Shown: positions 26,721 through 36,160 of the stretch, piece by piece
Layout of the letters: the number at the start of each line of letters is the position of its first letter
Position numbering within the stretch: the stretch's first letter is position 1
Origin: Simiduia curdlanivorans
Lineage (GTDB): Bacteria; Pseudomonadota; Gammaproteobacteria; Pseudomonadales; Cellvibrionaceae
Direction: 5' to 3'
DNA length: 64,000 bases
Assembly: GCF_030409605.1 (NCBI RefSeq)
Contig: NZ_JAUFQG010000004.1
Span: 1,474,001-1,538,000 of the forward strand
The notes under the pieces: model-generated
The model's input: the letters and a program-made list of their open reading frames with translations, nothing else
The model's database searches: none
Told to the model about the DNA's origin: nothing
Position numbers and translations under genes: made by a program

Positions 26721-28187
26721 CTATAGGGGCCGCCGTTTTTCCCAGGATGTTGCAATATCAATAAGGCTGCTTGTTTCGCTTTGGCAGTCGGTGTTGCAGT
26801 GGGTTTGAAAGATGATCATAGCGAAATACTGCTGGTTTAGCGCCCTGGCTTTGAGCTGCAATAATTTTGCCCATAAATAATTGCCAGTAGTCTCTTTGCC
26901 TATATTAAATTGCTCGAGGAGTAGGAACTGTTCTTGAGTGTTTATATGCTTTAGCCTACTTATTTGATAATTCTCCATCATTATCTTCACCGGTTGGCTA
27001 TCTACGCGCTTCCAGATTTCTTTATCGTAGGTGGTGTCGATATAAGGGACTAGCTTACCCTCCTTTGACGGTATATTTTTAACCAGGTCGATGCGAACAT
27101 TTAGGTCTTGAAAGTCTATCTTTTTGGTTTCCACAGAGGTGTTATTAATGGCTTTTATGGGCACCTCTTGCATGACATATCTTATGTCGCCTTGGCTTTG
27201 AAAATCTTTCAATGAATAGGGGTTTGTAGGGGGGGTAGTGTGGTTTGCTAGCAGGTAAAGCAGGGGGCCTAGCGCCAGTAGGAGGGTTGCAATAACGGGT
27301 GAGCCCATCTCCATATGAATGACATGTGGCTTAGTGTGTTGAACCATGGGTGCAAAGTAGAGCGCTGGCAACATGAACGCGCCAAATACCGCCCACCCGA
27401 ACAGTTCGTGGTCATGCATGAGGTTACTTTGCATCTCTGTGTGGTAACCGATAAGTATCAGGATAAAGATTCTTACCCAGTTGGCAAAAAGTGCCAATGC
27501 AATACTACATAGTATTAGCCATGTATTTTGTTTTAATGAGGATCGGTTAAGCAGACCTATGATGTAGGCTAAGAGCACGGCAATGACTAAATACCGGAGG
27601 CCGGAGCATCCGTCTGCAATAACAATCAAGCCGCTCGGTATTTGGATTGTATTGTTTTCAATAAAGGCTGGAATCTGAAGCGCACTGATCAACTTGCTAA
27701 CAACAAAGCCACTTAAGGAGACCAAGGTGTTGGTTAGTTGCGGCCAAATAGGTATGACGAATAGTAAAAGTGCAAGGGTGGGCGCCAACTGCTTAAAACT
27801 TTTCCATGAAAAGCAAGCGGCAATGTAAAACCCGATCAGCGCTAGCCAGAAGATGGCTGACAAAAGTTCAATTCTATTGATCTGGAATAAAAACCAACAA
27901 AGCGAGCTGCAGCCTAACGCTAACAGCGGCAGCCATGGTGTTGGATGTTTTATATTGTTGTTCGGCGTTTCAGCTTTAAAACTAAGGCGCCATAGAAAGT
28001 GTGCCAGCATAGCCAGTGTTGGTAGGGCATGACTAAGTGCTTGGTCCCATTTTGTCCAATGGCTTCCCAAGCTTTTAAGTGTAGGGTAGCAAAGAGCCAC
28101 GGTAACTAAGATAGCGAGATAAATTATAAAATTTAATCTCTTTCTGATTAGTATCTCTTTAATATTGTCAATGCGCGGGCCAATCAA
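26721..28187 (-). CDS. xrtA: Exosortase A with fused EpsI-like domain
   Basis: 488 residues from a TTG start; TTG is supported by AGGAG-type sequence 9 bp upstream and by a 4-bp overlap with the small upstream frame. About eight membrane helices span residues 20-310. The exosortase triad is visible: Cys in IVIADGCSGLRYL (about residue 194), Arg in LFANWVRIFIL (about 239) and His in HDHELFGWAVFGAF (about 260). After residue 310 a periplasmic EpsI-like (DUF3485) domain follows. Exosortase A cuts C-terminal PEP-CTERM tails and is thought to attach the protein to a surface anchor. Convergent with the aminotransferase gene. Confidence 0.92.
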   Translation of the reverse strand: MIGPRIDNIKEILIRKRLNFIIYLAILVTVALCYPTLKSLGSHWTKWDQALSHALPTLAMLAHFLWRLSFKAETPNNNIKHPTPWLPLLALGCSSLCWFLFQINRIELLSAIFWLALIGFYIAACFSWKSFKQLAPTLALLLFVIPIWPQLTNTLVSLSGFVVSKLISALQIPAFIENNTIQIPSGLIVIADGCSGLRYLVIAVLLAYIIGLLNRSSLKQNTWLILCSIALALFANWVRIFILILIGYHTEMQSNLMHDHELFGWAVFGAFMLPALYFAPMVQHTKPHVIHMEMGSPVIATLLLALGPLLYLLANHTTPPTNPYSLKDFQSQGDIRYVMQEVPIKAINNTSVETKKIDFQDLNVRIDLVKNIPSKEGKLVPYIDTTYDKEIWKRVDSQPVKIMMENYQISRLKHINTQEQFLLLEQFNIGKETTGNYLWAKLLQLKARALNQQYFAMIIFQTHCNTDCQSETSSLIDIATSWEKRRPL

Positions 28188-28375
28188 GCTAATTTGCTCC
28201 TATTTGCTCTGGCGCTGATTTGTTGGGTAATTGGGGGGTGCATGCAGCCGGCTTGGAATGCTGAGAGTAGTATAATGAGAGCTGCTGTGATAGGTGCTGA
28301 ATGAGCTGAGGTATTGTAAGAAACGAGCAGCTCGCACTTCAGAATGCGGGAAATCACTAAACTCATAACGTCCAT
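28184..28375 (-). CDS. Small possible lipoprotein upstream of xrtA
   Basis: 63 codons, stop overlapping the xrtA TTG start by 4 bp. The predicted peptide has a hydrophobic stretch APITAALIILLSAFQAGC followed by MHPPITQQ, which resembles a lipoprotein signal (QAGC instead of the usual L-x-[GA]-C). Start uncertain; ATGs at 28375 and 28366 would leave a 35-residue leader that is too long, so an internal alternative start could be used. Supported mainly by the tight overlap with xrtA. May be spurious. Confidence 0.35.
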   Translation of the reverse strand: MDVMSLVISRILKCELLVSYNTSAHSAPITAALIILLSAFQAGCMHPPITQQISARANRSKLA

Positions 28376-28450
28376 GTGCTAATCAACTAATAGTGTATTG
28401 GCTGATTCTAACGAATATGACTTGTAACTTCCAGATTGGGGGCAGTAGAG

Positions 28451-28473
28451 CGCGCCAGCAGAGTGCTGGCGCG
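28451..28473. repeat. Perfect hairpin after the PEP-CTERM gene
   Basis: CGCGCCAGCA-GAG-TGCTGGCGCG, a 10-bp GC-rich stem with 3-nt loop, 8 bp beyond the stop of the PEP-CTERM gene. It lacks a T-tract on the minus strand, so it may act as an RNA-stabilising or Rho-assisted 3' end. Confidence 0.6.
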
Positions 28474-28480
28474 GTTATAG

Positions 28481-29230
28481 CTAGCGGGCCGCTTGCTTTC
28501 TGGCAATGCCCAAACTTAATAGACCGAGTGCAAGCAGCAATATCGAGCCTGGTTCTGGTAGCCGGCCAACAACGATATCGTCAATGCCCCAGCCATCATT
28601 CCCTTTGCTGTTGATAAAGCTAAGTGTCGCGCCAATGATGTTCATGCTGCTGCTAACCGATACGTAACCTAAGTTACCACTCTGCAAATAGGGCGAAATG
28701 GTAAAACTGTCCGATTGGCTATTGTCTTCAAACAATAATTTAAGTGTTGCGCCAACGTCGGCAGCATCTGCGATCAAAAAGCCAAAGGCATTCATGCCAT
28801 TGGTTTGTGGGTTATCAAAAGCCCAAGAAATTTCGCGCGCATCGTTACTGTCTAGCCACAGGTCGCGATCGTAGGTTGACAGTGTTTCTCTGCCATATTC
28901 GCCCGTCGCAGCGCTTTCGATCATGATGTGGTTGTTGTACAGGTTGGAGCCGCCTTGGCCGGCAGTTACTAAGCTGAAGGTGCCAACGTTGGTGGCATAG
29001 CTTGCAGCGTGGCTTTCCCAGCTGTTTTGATGACTGCCACCGTTCGCGGCAGAGGCGTCAGCTAGGCCGTCAAAGTTTTCTACTACCACTGGGCCACTTA
29101 ATGAACTAATGAATGCTGCCTGGCCAGCAACCGCATCTGCGTTGTAATTTACGATAACGGAAGCGTTGGTTAGCGCCGGGATGACTAAAAGTGCGCAGCT
29201 GATGAGGGTCGCTTTCAATGTGATTTGCAT
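28481..29230 (-). CDS. PEP-CTERM sorting-domain protein (exosortase substrate)
   Basis: 249 residues. Sec signal QITLKATLISCALLVIPALTNA, mature region rich in N, G, S and D with motifs such as VVVENFDGLADAS and GWGIDDIVVGRL, and a C-terminal tripartite sorting signal: PEP (LPEPGS), hydrophobic stretch ILLLALGLLSLGIA, basic tail RKQAAR. The extracytoplasmic beta-rich body is likely a surface or biofilm-associated adhesin-like domain, but no catalytic motif is seen. It is the only PEP-CTERM gene visible in the window and lies next to the exosortase. A near-consensus sigma-54 promoter is 93 bp upstream. Confidence 0.92.
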   Translation of the reverse strand: MQITLKATLISCALLVIPALTNASVIVNYNADAVAGQAAFISSLSGPVVVENFDGLADASAANGGSHQNSWESHAASYATNVGTFSLVTAGQGGSNLYNNHIMIESAATGEYGRETLSTYDRDLWLDSNDAREISWAFDNPQTNGMNAFGFLIADAADVGATLKLLFEDNSQSDSFTISPYLQSGNLGYVSVSSSMNIIGATLSFINSKGNDGWGIDDIVVGRLPEPGSILLLALGLLSLGIARKQAAR

Positions 29231-29322
29231 CGGAATCCTTCCTGTGAAAATACTTCAGTGTCTTAGCGTGCTTAACATGCTGCCGAGTGACGAGTATCAG
29301 TTGTTGAGTTTCTCGCAGTAAT

Positions 29323-29339
29323 AAGCATGTAGTGTGCCA
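29323..29339 (-). promoter_or_regulatory. Sigma-54 promoter of the PEP-CTERM gene
   Basis: On the minus strand TGGCACACTACATGCTT matches TGGCACr-N4-wTGCw with the strict GG-N10-GC spacing. Predicted transcription start about 29312, giving an 80-nt leader. PrsR, encoded 17 kb away, is a sigma-54 activator, so this fits PrsK/PrsR control of exosortase substrates. Confidence 0.75.
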
Positions 29340-29990
29340 TGTCACTTAAGCTTATGATTTCTATGTGTTTTTTGTAATTTCATTACCCTTCGCACTTGCC
29401 TGATGTAAATAAAGTCGACAGTGTGTTGTGGGTGGCGTTTGTTGGGTTGAGTTCGGCATATGCGGCCTTGTGGCTTGTTGGTAGTGGGTGGTTATTGAAA
29501 AGTGGTTTCTATATTTGGTTGAACCCGTTTCGGCCAAACGCGTTTTGGTGGCCATGCCATTATGTTTACGCTGGGTTGAATGGAATTTAGGTAAGCTATT
29601 GGGTGGACGGTTTGGAGTCTAAAATGATGAAGCACCTTACGGCAGCGCCGCTTATAGGTGTGTAAAGTATTTCGGCGTTGTGCGGCCTAATGCCGGTAGT
29701 TCGCCGGATGGCGGGGCGCGAGGGTGGAGCCTTGAGTGGGATGCTTGAACGTTGGGGCGAGGTTTGCCTGCGGAAGTTTGCTGAGCCCTGCTTGTACGAA
29801 TAATGTTTTAATCAGAGAATACCTCATACCAGAGACTGAGGCGCCAATTCGGTTACTTTGCTTGCTTGATTGGATGTGTGCTAGAGCCGTTAAGTTGTCT
29901 GATACTAAGCAGGCGTGCTGTGGTTGCTTGCTGTTATCCTATCCTGATGTTAAGTGTGGGTGCGCCGGAACGGATGGCAACAAAATCTGA

Positions 29991-30003
29991 ACCTCAGTGA
30001 GGT
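29991..30003. repeat. 13-bp palindrome upstream of the NRPS-PKS operon
   Basis: ACCTCA-G-TGAGGT, perfect 6-bp arms, about 105 bp before the NRPS start. Candidate operator only; short enough to occur by chance. Confidence 0.3.
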
Positions 30004-30108
30004 AGGCCCAAACGAGTGTTCGTGGTGCGAGATTAAAGGCATTGCGACTCAGTTAAGGGAATTCTGACCATAAAAGGTTCATGGTCGCAGTTGATTAAGG
30101 ATGGAATC

Positions 30109-33100
30109 TTGACCCAAGTAACGAATATAGCTAATCCCTTTACGTGCAGCATTATTGGCAACGGTAAGTTGACTTTGGTGTGTGCTCAACTATTGCTGGC
30201 TGCATCTCATCGCATTCAAGCCATCGTTTCTGACAGCGCCGAGCTTAGGGCGTGGGCCGAGGCTCATAATATTCCTGTTATCGAGGCTTCGGGCGATGTT
30301 GAGTCTTTTCTTGAGCAGAGGGAATTTGCCTATCTATTTAGCGTCATCAACCTAAATAAAATTTCAGCTAGATTGTTGGCGATGCCAACAAAACTCGCCA
30401 TTAATTTCCACGATGCACCTTTGCCTCGCTATGCCGGTTTGCATGTGACCTCTTGGGCTATTGCCAATCAGGAATCAACATTTGGTGTTACTTGGCATGA
30501 AATGAATACAGAGTTCGACGCCGGTAGAATTCTTAAGCAGGTCGAATTTCCAATAGAAGCCGGCGAAACAGCATTTAGTTTAAACGTTAAATGTTTTACC
30601 AAGGCGCGCGAAACCTTTATCGAGCTGATCCAAGAGCTGGCAGAAGACAGGCCAACCTTCCGGTCACAGGATTTAACGGCGCGCACGGTATTTCCTCGTG
30701 CTAGGCGCCCTAATGCCATTATTGATTGGTCTCAGCCAGGGCAAAAAATTAGTGCGCTGCTACGATCGTTGAGCTACATGCCCGATGCGAACCCCATGGC
30801 TTTACCTAAGGTGTTAATCGGCCGCCGATTTTATTCGATCGCTGAGGCCGGGTTTCGTACCTTTGCTCATACTGCGCCAGTGGGTGCCATCGTAAGTATC
30901 GATGCCAGCGGTGTGGATGTCGCAGTAACGGGCGGTATTGTTCAGCTCAAAACTTTGCTGCTGCACGATGCGACATTAATCGCGGCGGGGCAGTTAGCGG
31001 TTGACATACATCTCACTACCGGGGCGCAGTTGCCGCTGGTGGAGGTAGCCGTGAGCGCCTCGATCCATGCGGCTTATCAGCAGGCGGGACTAAACGAGCC
31101 TTATTGGTTGACGCGCCTTGCCCAGGCCGAGCCGTTTCTTTTTCCCGAACAGGTTCAAGAGCAGGTTGCGTCGCAGTATTCTGAATCAGTAGAACTGCTA
31201 TCCAGCCAACAGCAGGAACAGCTAACGGCAAGTTTTCCTGAGCTTGAGCCGTCGATTATTTTCGCGGCACTGTATTATTGTTTTTTGACGCGTTTAGCCG
31301 GTGAAAGCGCTTTTGATATCGGCTTGGCTTACCCGTCAATGGCGTCGGCGCAGATCGAATTCGATCAACTATTTTGTCGGCGCATTCCGTTTCGGGCTAG
31401 CCTGGATGGCACCAACAAGATAGGTGTGTTGGTTAAAAATCTCGCGGATCTTTTGGGTGCGGCTAAGGCAAAAGGGTTTTATACGCGCGATGTTTTTGCC
31501 AGGCAGCCTGATGTGGTGCCGGTGCAATTACCTGTTTCAGTGGTCATTGCAGACGCGGGTGTTGTAGAGCCCCCTGAGTTGGGCGATGCATTGGTTTTGG
31601 TTGTGCCGCAAGGCGGCAATGGCTACCGGTGGCGCTTTAATAATGAACTTTTGCCGGCACCGGTGGTTAGTCGTGTACAGGCGGGGTTCAAGGTCTTTTT
31701 GACCCAGGCTATCGCCAATCCGCTGTTGGCGCTTAATGATTTGCCGATGATTAGCGAGAGCGAGAAAAACCAACTGCTTCTCGAGTGGAATCAAACCCAG
31801 CGACCTTACGATGCCGCGCACTGTGTACATCAACTTATTGAAGCTCAGGCTCAGCTGAGACCCGAGGCGGTGGCTTTAGTCTTCAAAGAAAACCACCTTA
31901 GCTATCGAGAACTCGATCAACGCGCTACTCAGTTGGCGATAAAACTGCAAGCCGCGGGGGCCAAGCCCGACGTCCTTGTTGGCGTTTTTCTACATCGTTC
32001 AATCGAGATGGTGATCGGTTTGTTGGCGATCTTAAAAGCCGGCGCTGCTTATGTACCCCTTGATCCTCACTATCCTCGGGATCGCATTGCGTTGATGGTT
32101 GATGATGCGAATTTGCCAATACTTATCACGCACTCTCGTTTGCGCGATGAACTGCCCAATAACCGTGCGCATATCTGCTGTGTGGATCAGGTGGCTTCTG
32201 ACTCAGTAGGCGGTGTTGGCGCAACGCTAGCGCCGGTGGATATGAGCCCTAATAATTTGGCCTATGTTATCTATACCTCCGGCTCAACTGGTAGGCCGAA
32301 AGGTGTCATGATCGAGCACCGAAATGTCATGAATTTCTTTGCTGGCATGGACGATACGTTGGATTACCAAGGTGAGCCGGGTGTTTGGCTTGCGGTCACG
32401 AGTATCTCATTTGATATTTCTGTGCTGGAAATTTTTTGGACCTTGAGCCGTGGTTTTAAAGTAGTTATTCAGGAGGATGAGGCGCCGTCTCTAGCCTCTG
32501 TCTCTGCGTCTACAGAGGCTCGGCACATGGATGTTGGCCTCTTCTATTTCTCCAGTGACGCAGGCCCTTCTGCCAACAATAACCGCTATAAATTATTGTT
32601 AGAAGGGGCGAAGTTTGCCGATACGCATGGCTTCTCTTCCGTCTGGACACCAGAGCGACACTTTCACCTGTTTGGCGGGCTCTATCCAAATCCTTCTGTC
32701 ACAAGTGCTGCGATCGCGGCGGTGACCACCAATGTCGCTATACGAGCTGGCAGTATTGTTTTACCCCTGCATAATCCTGTGCGGGTGGTTGAAGAGTGGT
32801 CTGTAGTCGACAATATTTCAGGTGGTCGGGTAGGCTTTTCTTTCGCGTCCGGGTGGCATGCCAATGATTTCACCTTGCAGCCCGAGAATTTTGAAAACCG
32901 CAAGCAAATCATGTTTGATAGCATTGATAAAGTTCGCGACCTTTGGGCTGGAAAATCTGTCGCCATGATTAGCGGCGAAGGAAAGCCATTTAACGCCAGA
33001 GTTTATCCAGAGCCAGTGCAAAAGGAGCCGCCGATATGGATAACCACCGCCGGTAATGTAGATACTTTCCGCCAAGCGGGCGAGGGTGGCTTTAATATTT

Positions 33101-36099
33101 TGACCAATCTACTTGGCCAAAGTATTGAGGATATTCAGGCTAAAATCGCAGCTTATCGTGAGGGGCGGCGACGCAATGGTCACCAAGGTGATGGTATTGT
33201 TTCGGTAATGGTTCACACCTTCCTTGGTGTTGATGTCGACGAGGTTCGGGAGATTGTTCGCGAGCCTTTTTGTCAGTATTTAAAAACATCTTTCGATCTA
33301 GTTAAAATTGCTCCTTGGGCGTTTCCGGCGTTTCGACAGCCCTCGAAGAGCGCTGCCACTGACCCCAGTTTTGACGCAAATAGTTTAACAAGCGAAGATC
33401 TCGATGCGCTCTTGGATCATGCCTTCGACCGTTATTTTGAAACGGCAGGCGTATTCGGTACACCGCAGAGTTGCCTGCCGCTTATTGAGCGTTTAAAGCG
33501 AGCCGGTGTTGATGAGATAGCTTGCTTGATTGATTTCGGCGTTGATGATGATCAAGTGCTCGAGAGTTTGGTGCATCTTAATACCTTGCGTGAGCTGTCC
33601 TTACCGAAGCAAGGCACTCATGCTGCTAGGGCAGAAGACTTTTCCGTGGCGGCCCAAATTCGCAGGCATCAGGTCACGCACTTCCAATGTACACCTTCAA
33701 TGGCGCGGATGTTGGCGGCTGATTCCGATGCGCTTTCTTCGCTCTCGAATGTAAAGAAAGTGCTGCTGGGCGGAGAAGCCTTGCCGATGGATTTGGTCGG
33801 TTTGTTGGCGCCTGTATTAACTGGCGATTTAATCAATGTCTACGGCCCCACAGAAACGACTATTTGGTCTACCTCGAGTTTAGTTGCTCGGGCAGCGCGC
33901 GACGTATCTATCGGTAAACCGATCGCCAATACCTTAATTTATATTCTCGATAGCGCGTTACACCCTGTGCCCGTTGGCGCTCAGGGCGAGCTGTATATCG
34001 GTGGCCAAGGTGTGGTGCGCGGTTATTTGGGGCGGCCAGATTTAACGGCCGATCGTTTTGTGCCAAATCCCTTTGTAGATGATCCGAAAGCAAAAATGTA
34101 CCGCACGGGCGATTTGGTCAGGTATAAGCATAGCGGTGATATTGAATATCTTAGCCGACTTGATCATCAGGTCAAGCTTCGCGGTTATCGCATCGAGCTG
34201 GGTGAAATAGAGTCGCTAATTTGTGCTGACCCAGAGGTTAGGGATAGCGTTGTTGTTGTAGCTGAAATGGAAAATAAGGTACAAAGTTTGGTGGCATACA
34301 TTGTACCTAAACTAGCCAATCTAATTCAGCACACGAGCGGTTCTGTGGCGAGTAGTTCTGACACGACTGACTCGGAGATTAACAATCTAGCTACTGGCCA
34401 CTGGCAATCAATTTGGAATGAAACCTATCAATCCGGTAGCCACTCACGCGCGGGTGAATTGCACGAAATTTCTGACGACCCCACGCTAAACACTGCCGGC
34501 TGGCTCAATAGCTATACCGGTGAGCAGCATCCTCAGGGCCAGATGCTGGAGTGGGTTAATGCGACAACAGAGCGAATATTGGCGCTAAAGCCAAGGCGGG
34601 TGCTTGAAATTGGTTGCGGTACGGGCATGGTGTTATTTCGGGTGGCACCGCATTGCGAGGCTTATGTCGGTGTCGATTTTTCTAGCCAAGCCTTAGCGAC
34701 AATTGAACAAAAGCTAACGGCACTAGAGCTGGATAATGTCGAGCTAGTACAGTCTACTGCCGATCAACTTGCGTTAGCGCATGCTGAGCCATTTGATCTG
34801 GTGGTCATAAACTCTGTGCTGCAATACTTTCCGTCGGCACGTTATGTTAGCAAGGTACTTAAGCGTGTGTTCTCGCTGCTTGCGGATAATGGCAAAGTAT
34901 TTGTGGGCGATGTAAGAAGTTATGCACATATGGAAATTTTTCATCACTCCTTGGCCTTGGCGACGACGCCACCCACAACGGCAGTGAGCCAATTGCAGGC
35001 GCGGGTAGAGGAGTATCGCCAACGGGAAGCTGAGTTACTTATTGATCCAGATTTTTTTAGTGCATTGCAGTCAGAGCTTCCGGCACTGTCGCATATCAAT
35101 ATTCAATTAAAGCGCGGTGCCTATCACAATGAAATGTCCATGTACCGCTACGATGTGTATTTATCAAAAGGTAAGGTTAACGCTGATTTAACAGACGCTG
35201 ATTTTAAAACGTTACCGTCGGTAGCTAACCTAGTGGATCTTCAGCAGCTACTGGCGCAAGCATCTAGCTGTGTGGTTGTGCGGGATATCGTAAATCCTCG
35301 AATTGCCGCACATGCCTTAGTGTCTGATCTGATCAAAGAGCCTGCAAGCTTTGCGACAGTTTCTGATTTGCAGGCTAGGATTGCCGAGGTTACGCCGAGT
35401 GGAATAGACCCAGAGCAACTGTACAGGCTAGATGCAGGTTGGCAGGTTCAACTCTCTTGGGCTCGGTCCGGTTTAAAGCAGTGCTACGATGCCTATTTTA
35501 TTCCATCTCGCCATGGTGGCAGCTTGCAGCATGTGCCGATCGATAAACTAAAGCCGTTGAATCAACATTGTTTTGAGCCAAAGGCTCATGGCGTTGAATT
35601 TATGTTGATTGACCGAGTTAGGGCTGCGCTGCGTGAAAATCTGCCTGCGTTTATGGTGCCGAGTGAATATTTGATTCTGCCAAAGCTACCTTTAACGCCC
35701 AATGGCAAAATTGATCGGAAAGCCTTGCCTAGGCCTGAGAAGCGGCGGCGTGAAGCAAAGGCGGATTTTGTGGCGCCACAAGGTGATATTGAGCAGGCAA
35801 TCGCGTCAGTGTTGCAGGACATGCTCAATATCGAAAAAATCGGAACTAAAGACAACTTTACCGATTTAGGCGCGAATTCCCTGCTTATGGTTCAGGCTAA
35901 CAATCGGTTGAGCCAGTTACTTGATCGAAAAGTGTCTTTGGTGAGTATGTATCGCTATCCAACTATTGCGTCATTGGCTGAGTACTTAAAGGGCGATGCT
36001 AACGATAAGCAAGGTTTAGAGAAAGGGCAGCAACGGGGTGAACAACGTAAAGCGGCGCAAGCGGGTAGGCGACAGCGCCTGATCAGTACACGCAAGTAG
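30109..36099 (+). CDS. NRPS: formyltransferase - partial C - A (with luciferase-like monooxygenase and methyltransferase inserts) - T
   Basis: TTG at 30109 has AAGGATGG 7 bp upstream; TTG 30091 is an alternative. Approximate residues in about 1996: formyltransferase 10-300 (NFHDAPLPRYAGLH and FDAGRIL), C-terminal half of a condensation fold 310-560 without HHxxxDG, adenylation N-part 565-800 (YTSGSTGRPKG), luciferase-like monooxygenase 807-1160 (VGLFYFSSDAG, PERHFHLFGG, FASGWHANDF), adenylation continuation 1165-1430 (NVYGPTETTIW, YRTGDLV), SAM methyltransferase 1440-1690 (VLEIGCGTGM), A10 near 1862 (LTPNGKIDRKAL), thiolation Ser in LGANSLLM near 1924. Hand-read pocket residues D-I-L-Q-L-G-V-I-W resemble glycine-type codes. 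Predicted to start a chain with an N-formylated, possibly oxidised and methylated glycine-like unit (inference). The two inserts in one A domain are unusual. Confidence 0.88.
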   Translation: MTQVTNIANPFTCSIIGNGKLTLVCAQLLLAASHRIQAIVSDSAELRAWAEAHNIPVIEASGDVESFLEQREFAYLFSVINLNKISARLLAMPTKLAINFHDAPLPRYAGLHVTSWAIANQESTFGVTWHEMNTEFDAGRILKQVEFPIEAGETAFSLNVKCFTKARETFIELIQELAEDRPTFRSQDLTARTVFPRARRPNAIIDWSQPGQKISALLRSLSYMPDANPMALPKVLIGRRFYSIAEAGFRTFAHTAPVGAIVSIDASGVDVAVTGGIVQLKTLLLHDATLIAAGQLAVDIHLTTGAQLPLVEVAVSASIHAAYQQAGLNEPYWLTRLAQAEPFLFPEQVQEQVASQYSESVELLSSQQQEQLTASFPELEPSIIFAALYYCFLTRLAGESAFDIGLAYPSMASAQIEFDQLFCRRIPFRASLDGTNKIGVLVKNLADLLGAAKAKGFYTRDVFARQPDVVPVQLPVSVVIADAGVVEPPELGDALVLVVPQGGNGYRWRFNNELLPAPVVSRVQAGFKVFLTQAIANPLLALNDLPMISESEKNQLLLEWNQTQRPYDAAHCVHQLIEAQAQLRPEAVALVFKENHLSYRELDQRATQLAIKLQAAGAKPDVLVGVFLHRSIEMVIGLLAILKAGAAYVPLDPHYPRDRIALMVDDANLPILITHSRLRDELPNNRAHICCVDQVASDSVGGVGATLAPVDMSPNNLAYVIYTSGSTGRPKGVMIEHRNVMNFFAGMDDTLDYQGEPGVWLAVTSISFDISVLEIFWTLSRGFKVVIQEDEAPSLASVSASTEARHMDVGLFYFSSDAGPSANNNRYKLLLEGAKFADTHGFSSVWTPERHFHLFGGLYPNPSVTSAAIAAVTTNVAIRAGSIVLPLHNPVRVVEEWSVVDNISGGRVGFSFASGWHANDFTLQPENFENRKQIMFDSIDKVRDLWAGKSVAMISGEGKPFNARVYPEPVQKEPPIWITTAGNVDTFRQAGEGGFNILTNLLGQSIEDIQAKIAAYREGRRRNGHQGDGIVSVMVHTFLGVDVDEVREIVREPFCQYLKTSFDLVKIAPWAFPAFRQPSKSAATDPSFDANSLTSEDLDALLDHAFDRYFETAGVFGTPQSCLPLIERLKRAGVDEIACLIDFGVDDDQVLESLVHLNTLRELSLPKQGTHAARAEDFSVAAQIRRHQVTHFQCTPSMARMLAADSDALSSLSNVKKVLLGGEALPMDLVGLLAPVLTGDLINVYGPTETTIWSTSSLVARAARDVSIGKPIANTLIYILDSALHPVPVGAQGELYIGGQGVVRGYLGRPDLTADRFVPNPFVDDPKAKMYRTGDLVRYKHSGDIEYLSRLDHQVKLRGYRIELGEIESLICADPEVRDSVVVVAEMENKVQSLVAYIVPKLANLIQHTSGSVASSSDTTDSEINNLATGHWQSIWNETYQSGSHSRAGELHEISDDPTLNTAGWLNSYTGEQHPQGQMLEWVNATTERILALKPRRVLEIGCGTGMVLFRVAPHCEAYVGVDFSSQALATIEQKLTALELDNVELVQSTADQLALAHAEPFDLVVINSVLQYFPSARYVSKVLKRVFSLLADNGKVFVGDVRSYAHMEIFHHSLALATTPPTTAVSQLQARVEEYRQREAELLIDPDFFSALQSELPALSHINIQLKRGAYHNEMSMYRYDVYLSKGKVNADLTDADFKTLPSVANLVDLQQLLAQASSCVVVRDIVNPRIAAHALVSDLIKEPASFATVSDLQARIAEVTPSGIDPEQLYRLDAGWQVQLSWARSGLKQCYDAYFIPSRHGGSLQHVPIDKLKPLNQHCFEPKAHGVEFMLIDRVRAALRENLPAFMVPSEYLILPKLPLTPNGKIDRKALPRPEKRRREAKADFVAPQGDIEQAIASVLQDMLNIEKIGTKDNFTDLGANSLLMVQANNRLSQLLDRKVSLVSMYRYPTIASLAEYLKGDANDKQGLEKGQQRGEQRKAAQAGRRQRLISTRK

Positions 36100-36160
36100 C
36101 CGCCATTTAAAAGTGCTGGCGTTTGGTGACCGTACTTTACGCCCTCAAGAGCAGATAGAC

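Larger units (their letters stand above)
29231..30090. other. 860-bp intergenic region between the PEP-CTERM gene and the NRPS-PKS cluster
   Basis: Contains the sigma-54 promoter (29323-29339), the short symmetrical GTAAT-TTC-ATTAC at 29374-29386 upstream of it, and ACCTCA-G-TGAGGT at 29991-30003 before the NRPS gene. Short frames at 29396-29590 and 29736-29990 have no domain-like composition and are not called. No NRPS promoter could be assigned. Confidence 0.5.

Noticed and set aside
29396..29590. 64-codon frame in the large intergenic region
   Set aside because: Composition looks random (tryptophan-rich, GTG-derived); no ribosome site, no neighbour coupling.
29736..29990. 84-codon frame upstream of the NRPS gene
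   Set aside because: Cysteine-rich, unlike any family I know, no Shine-Dalgarno sequence.
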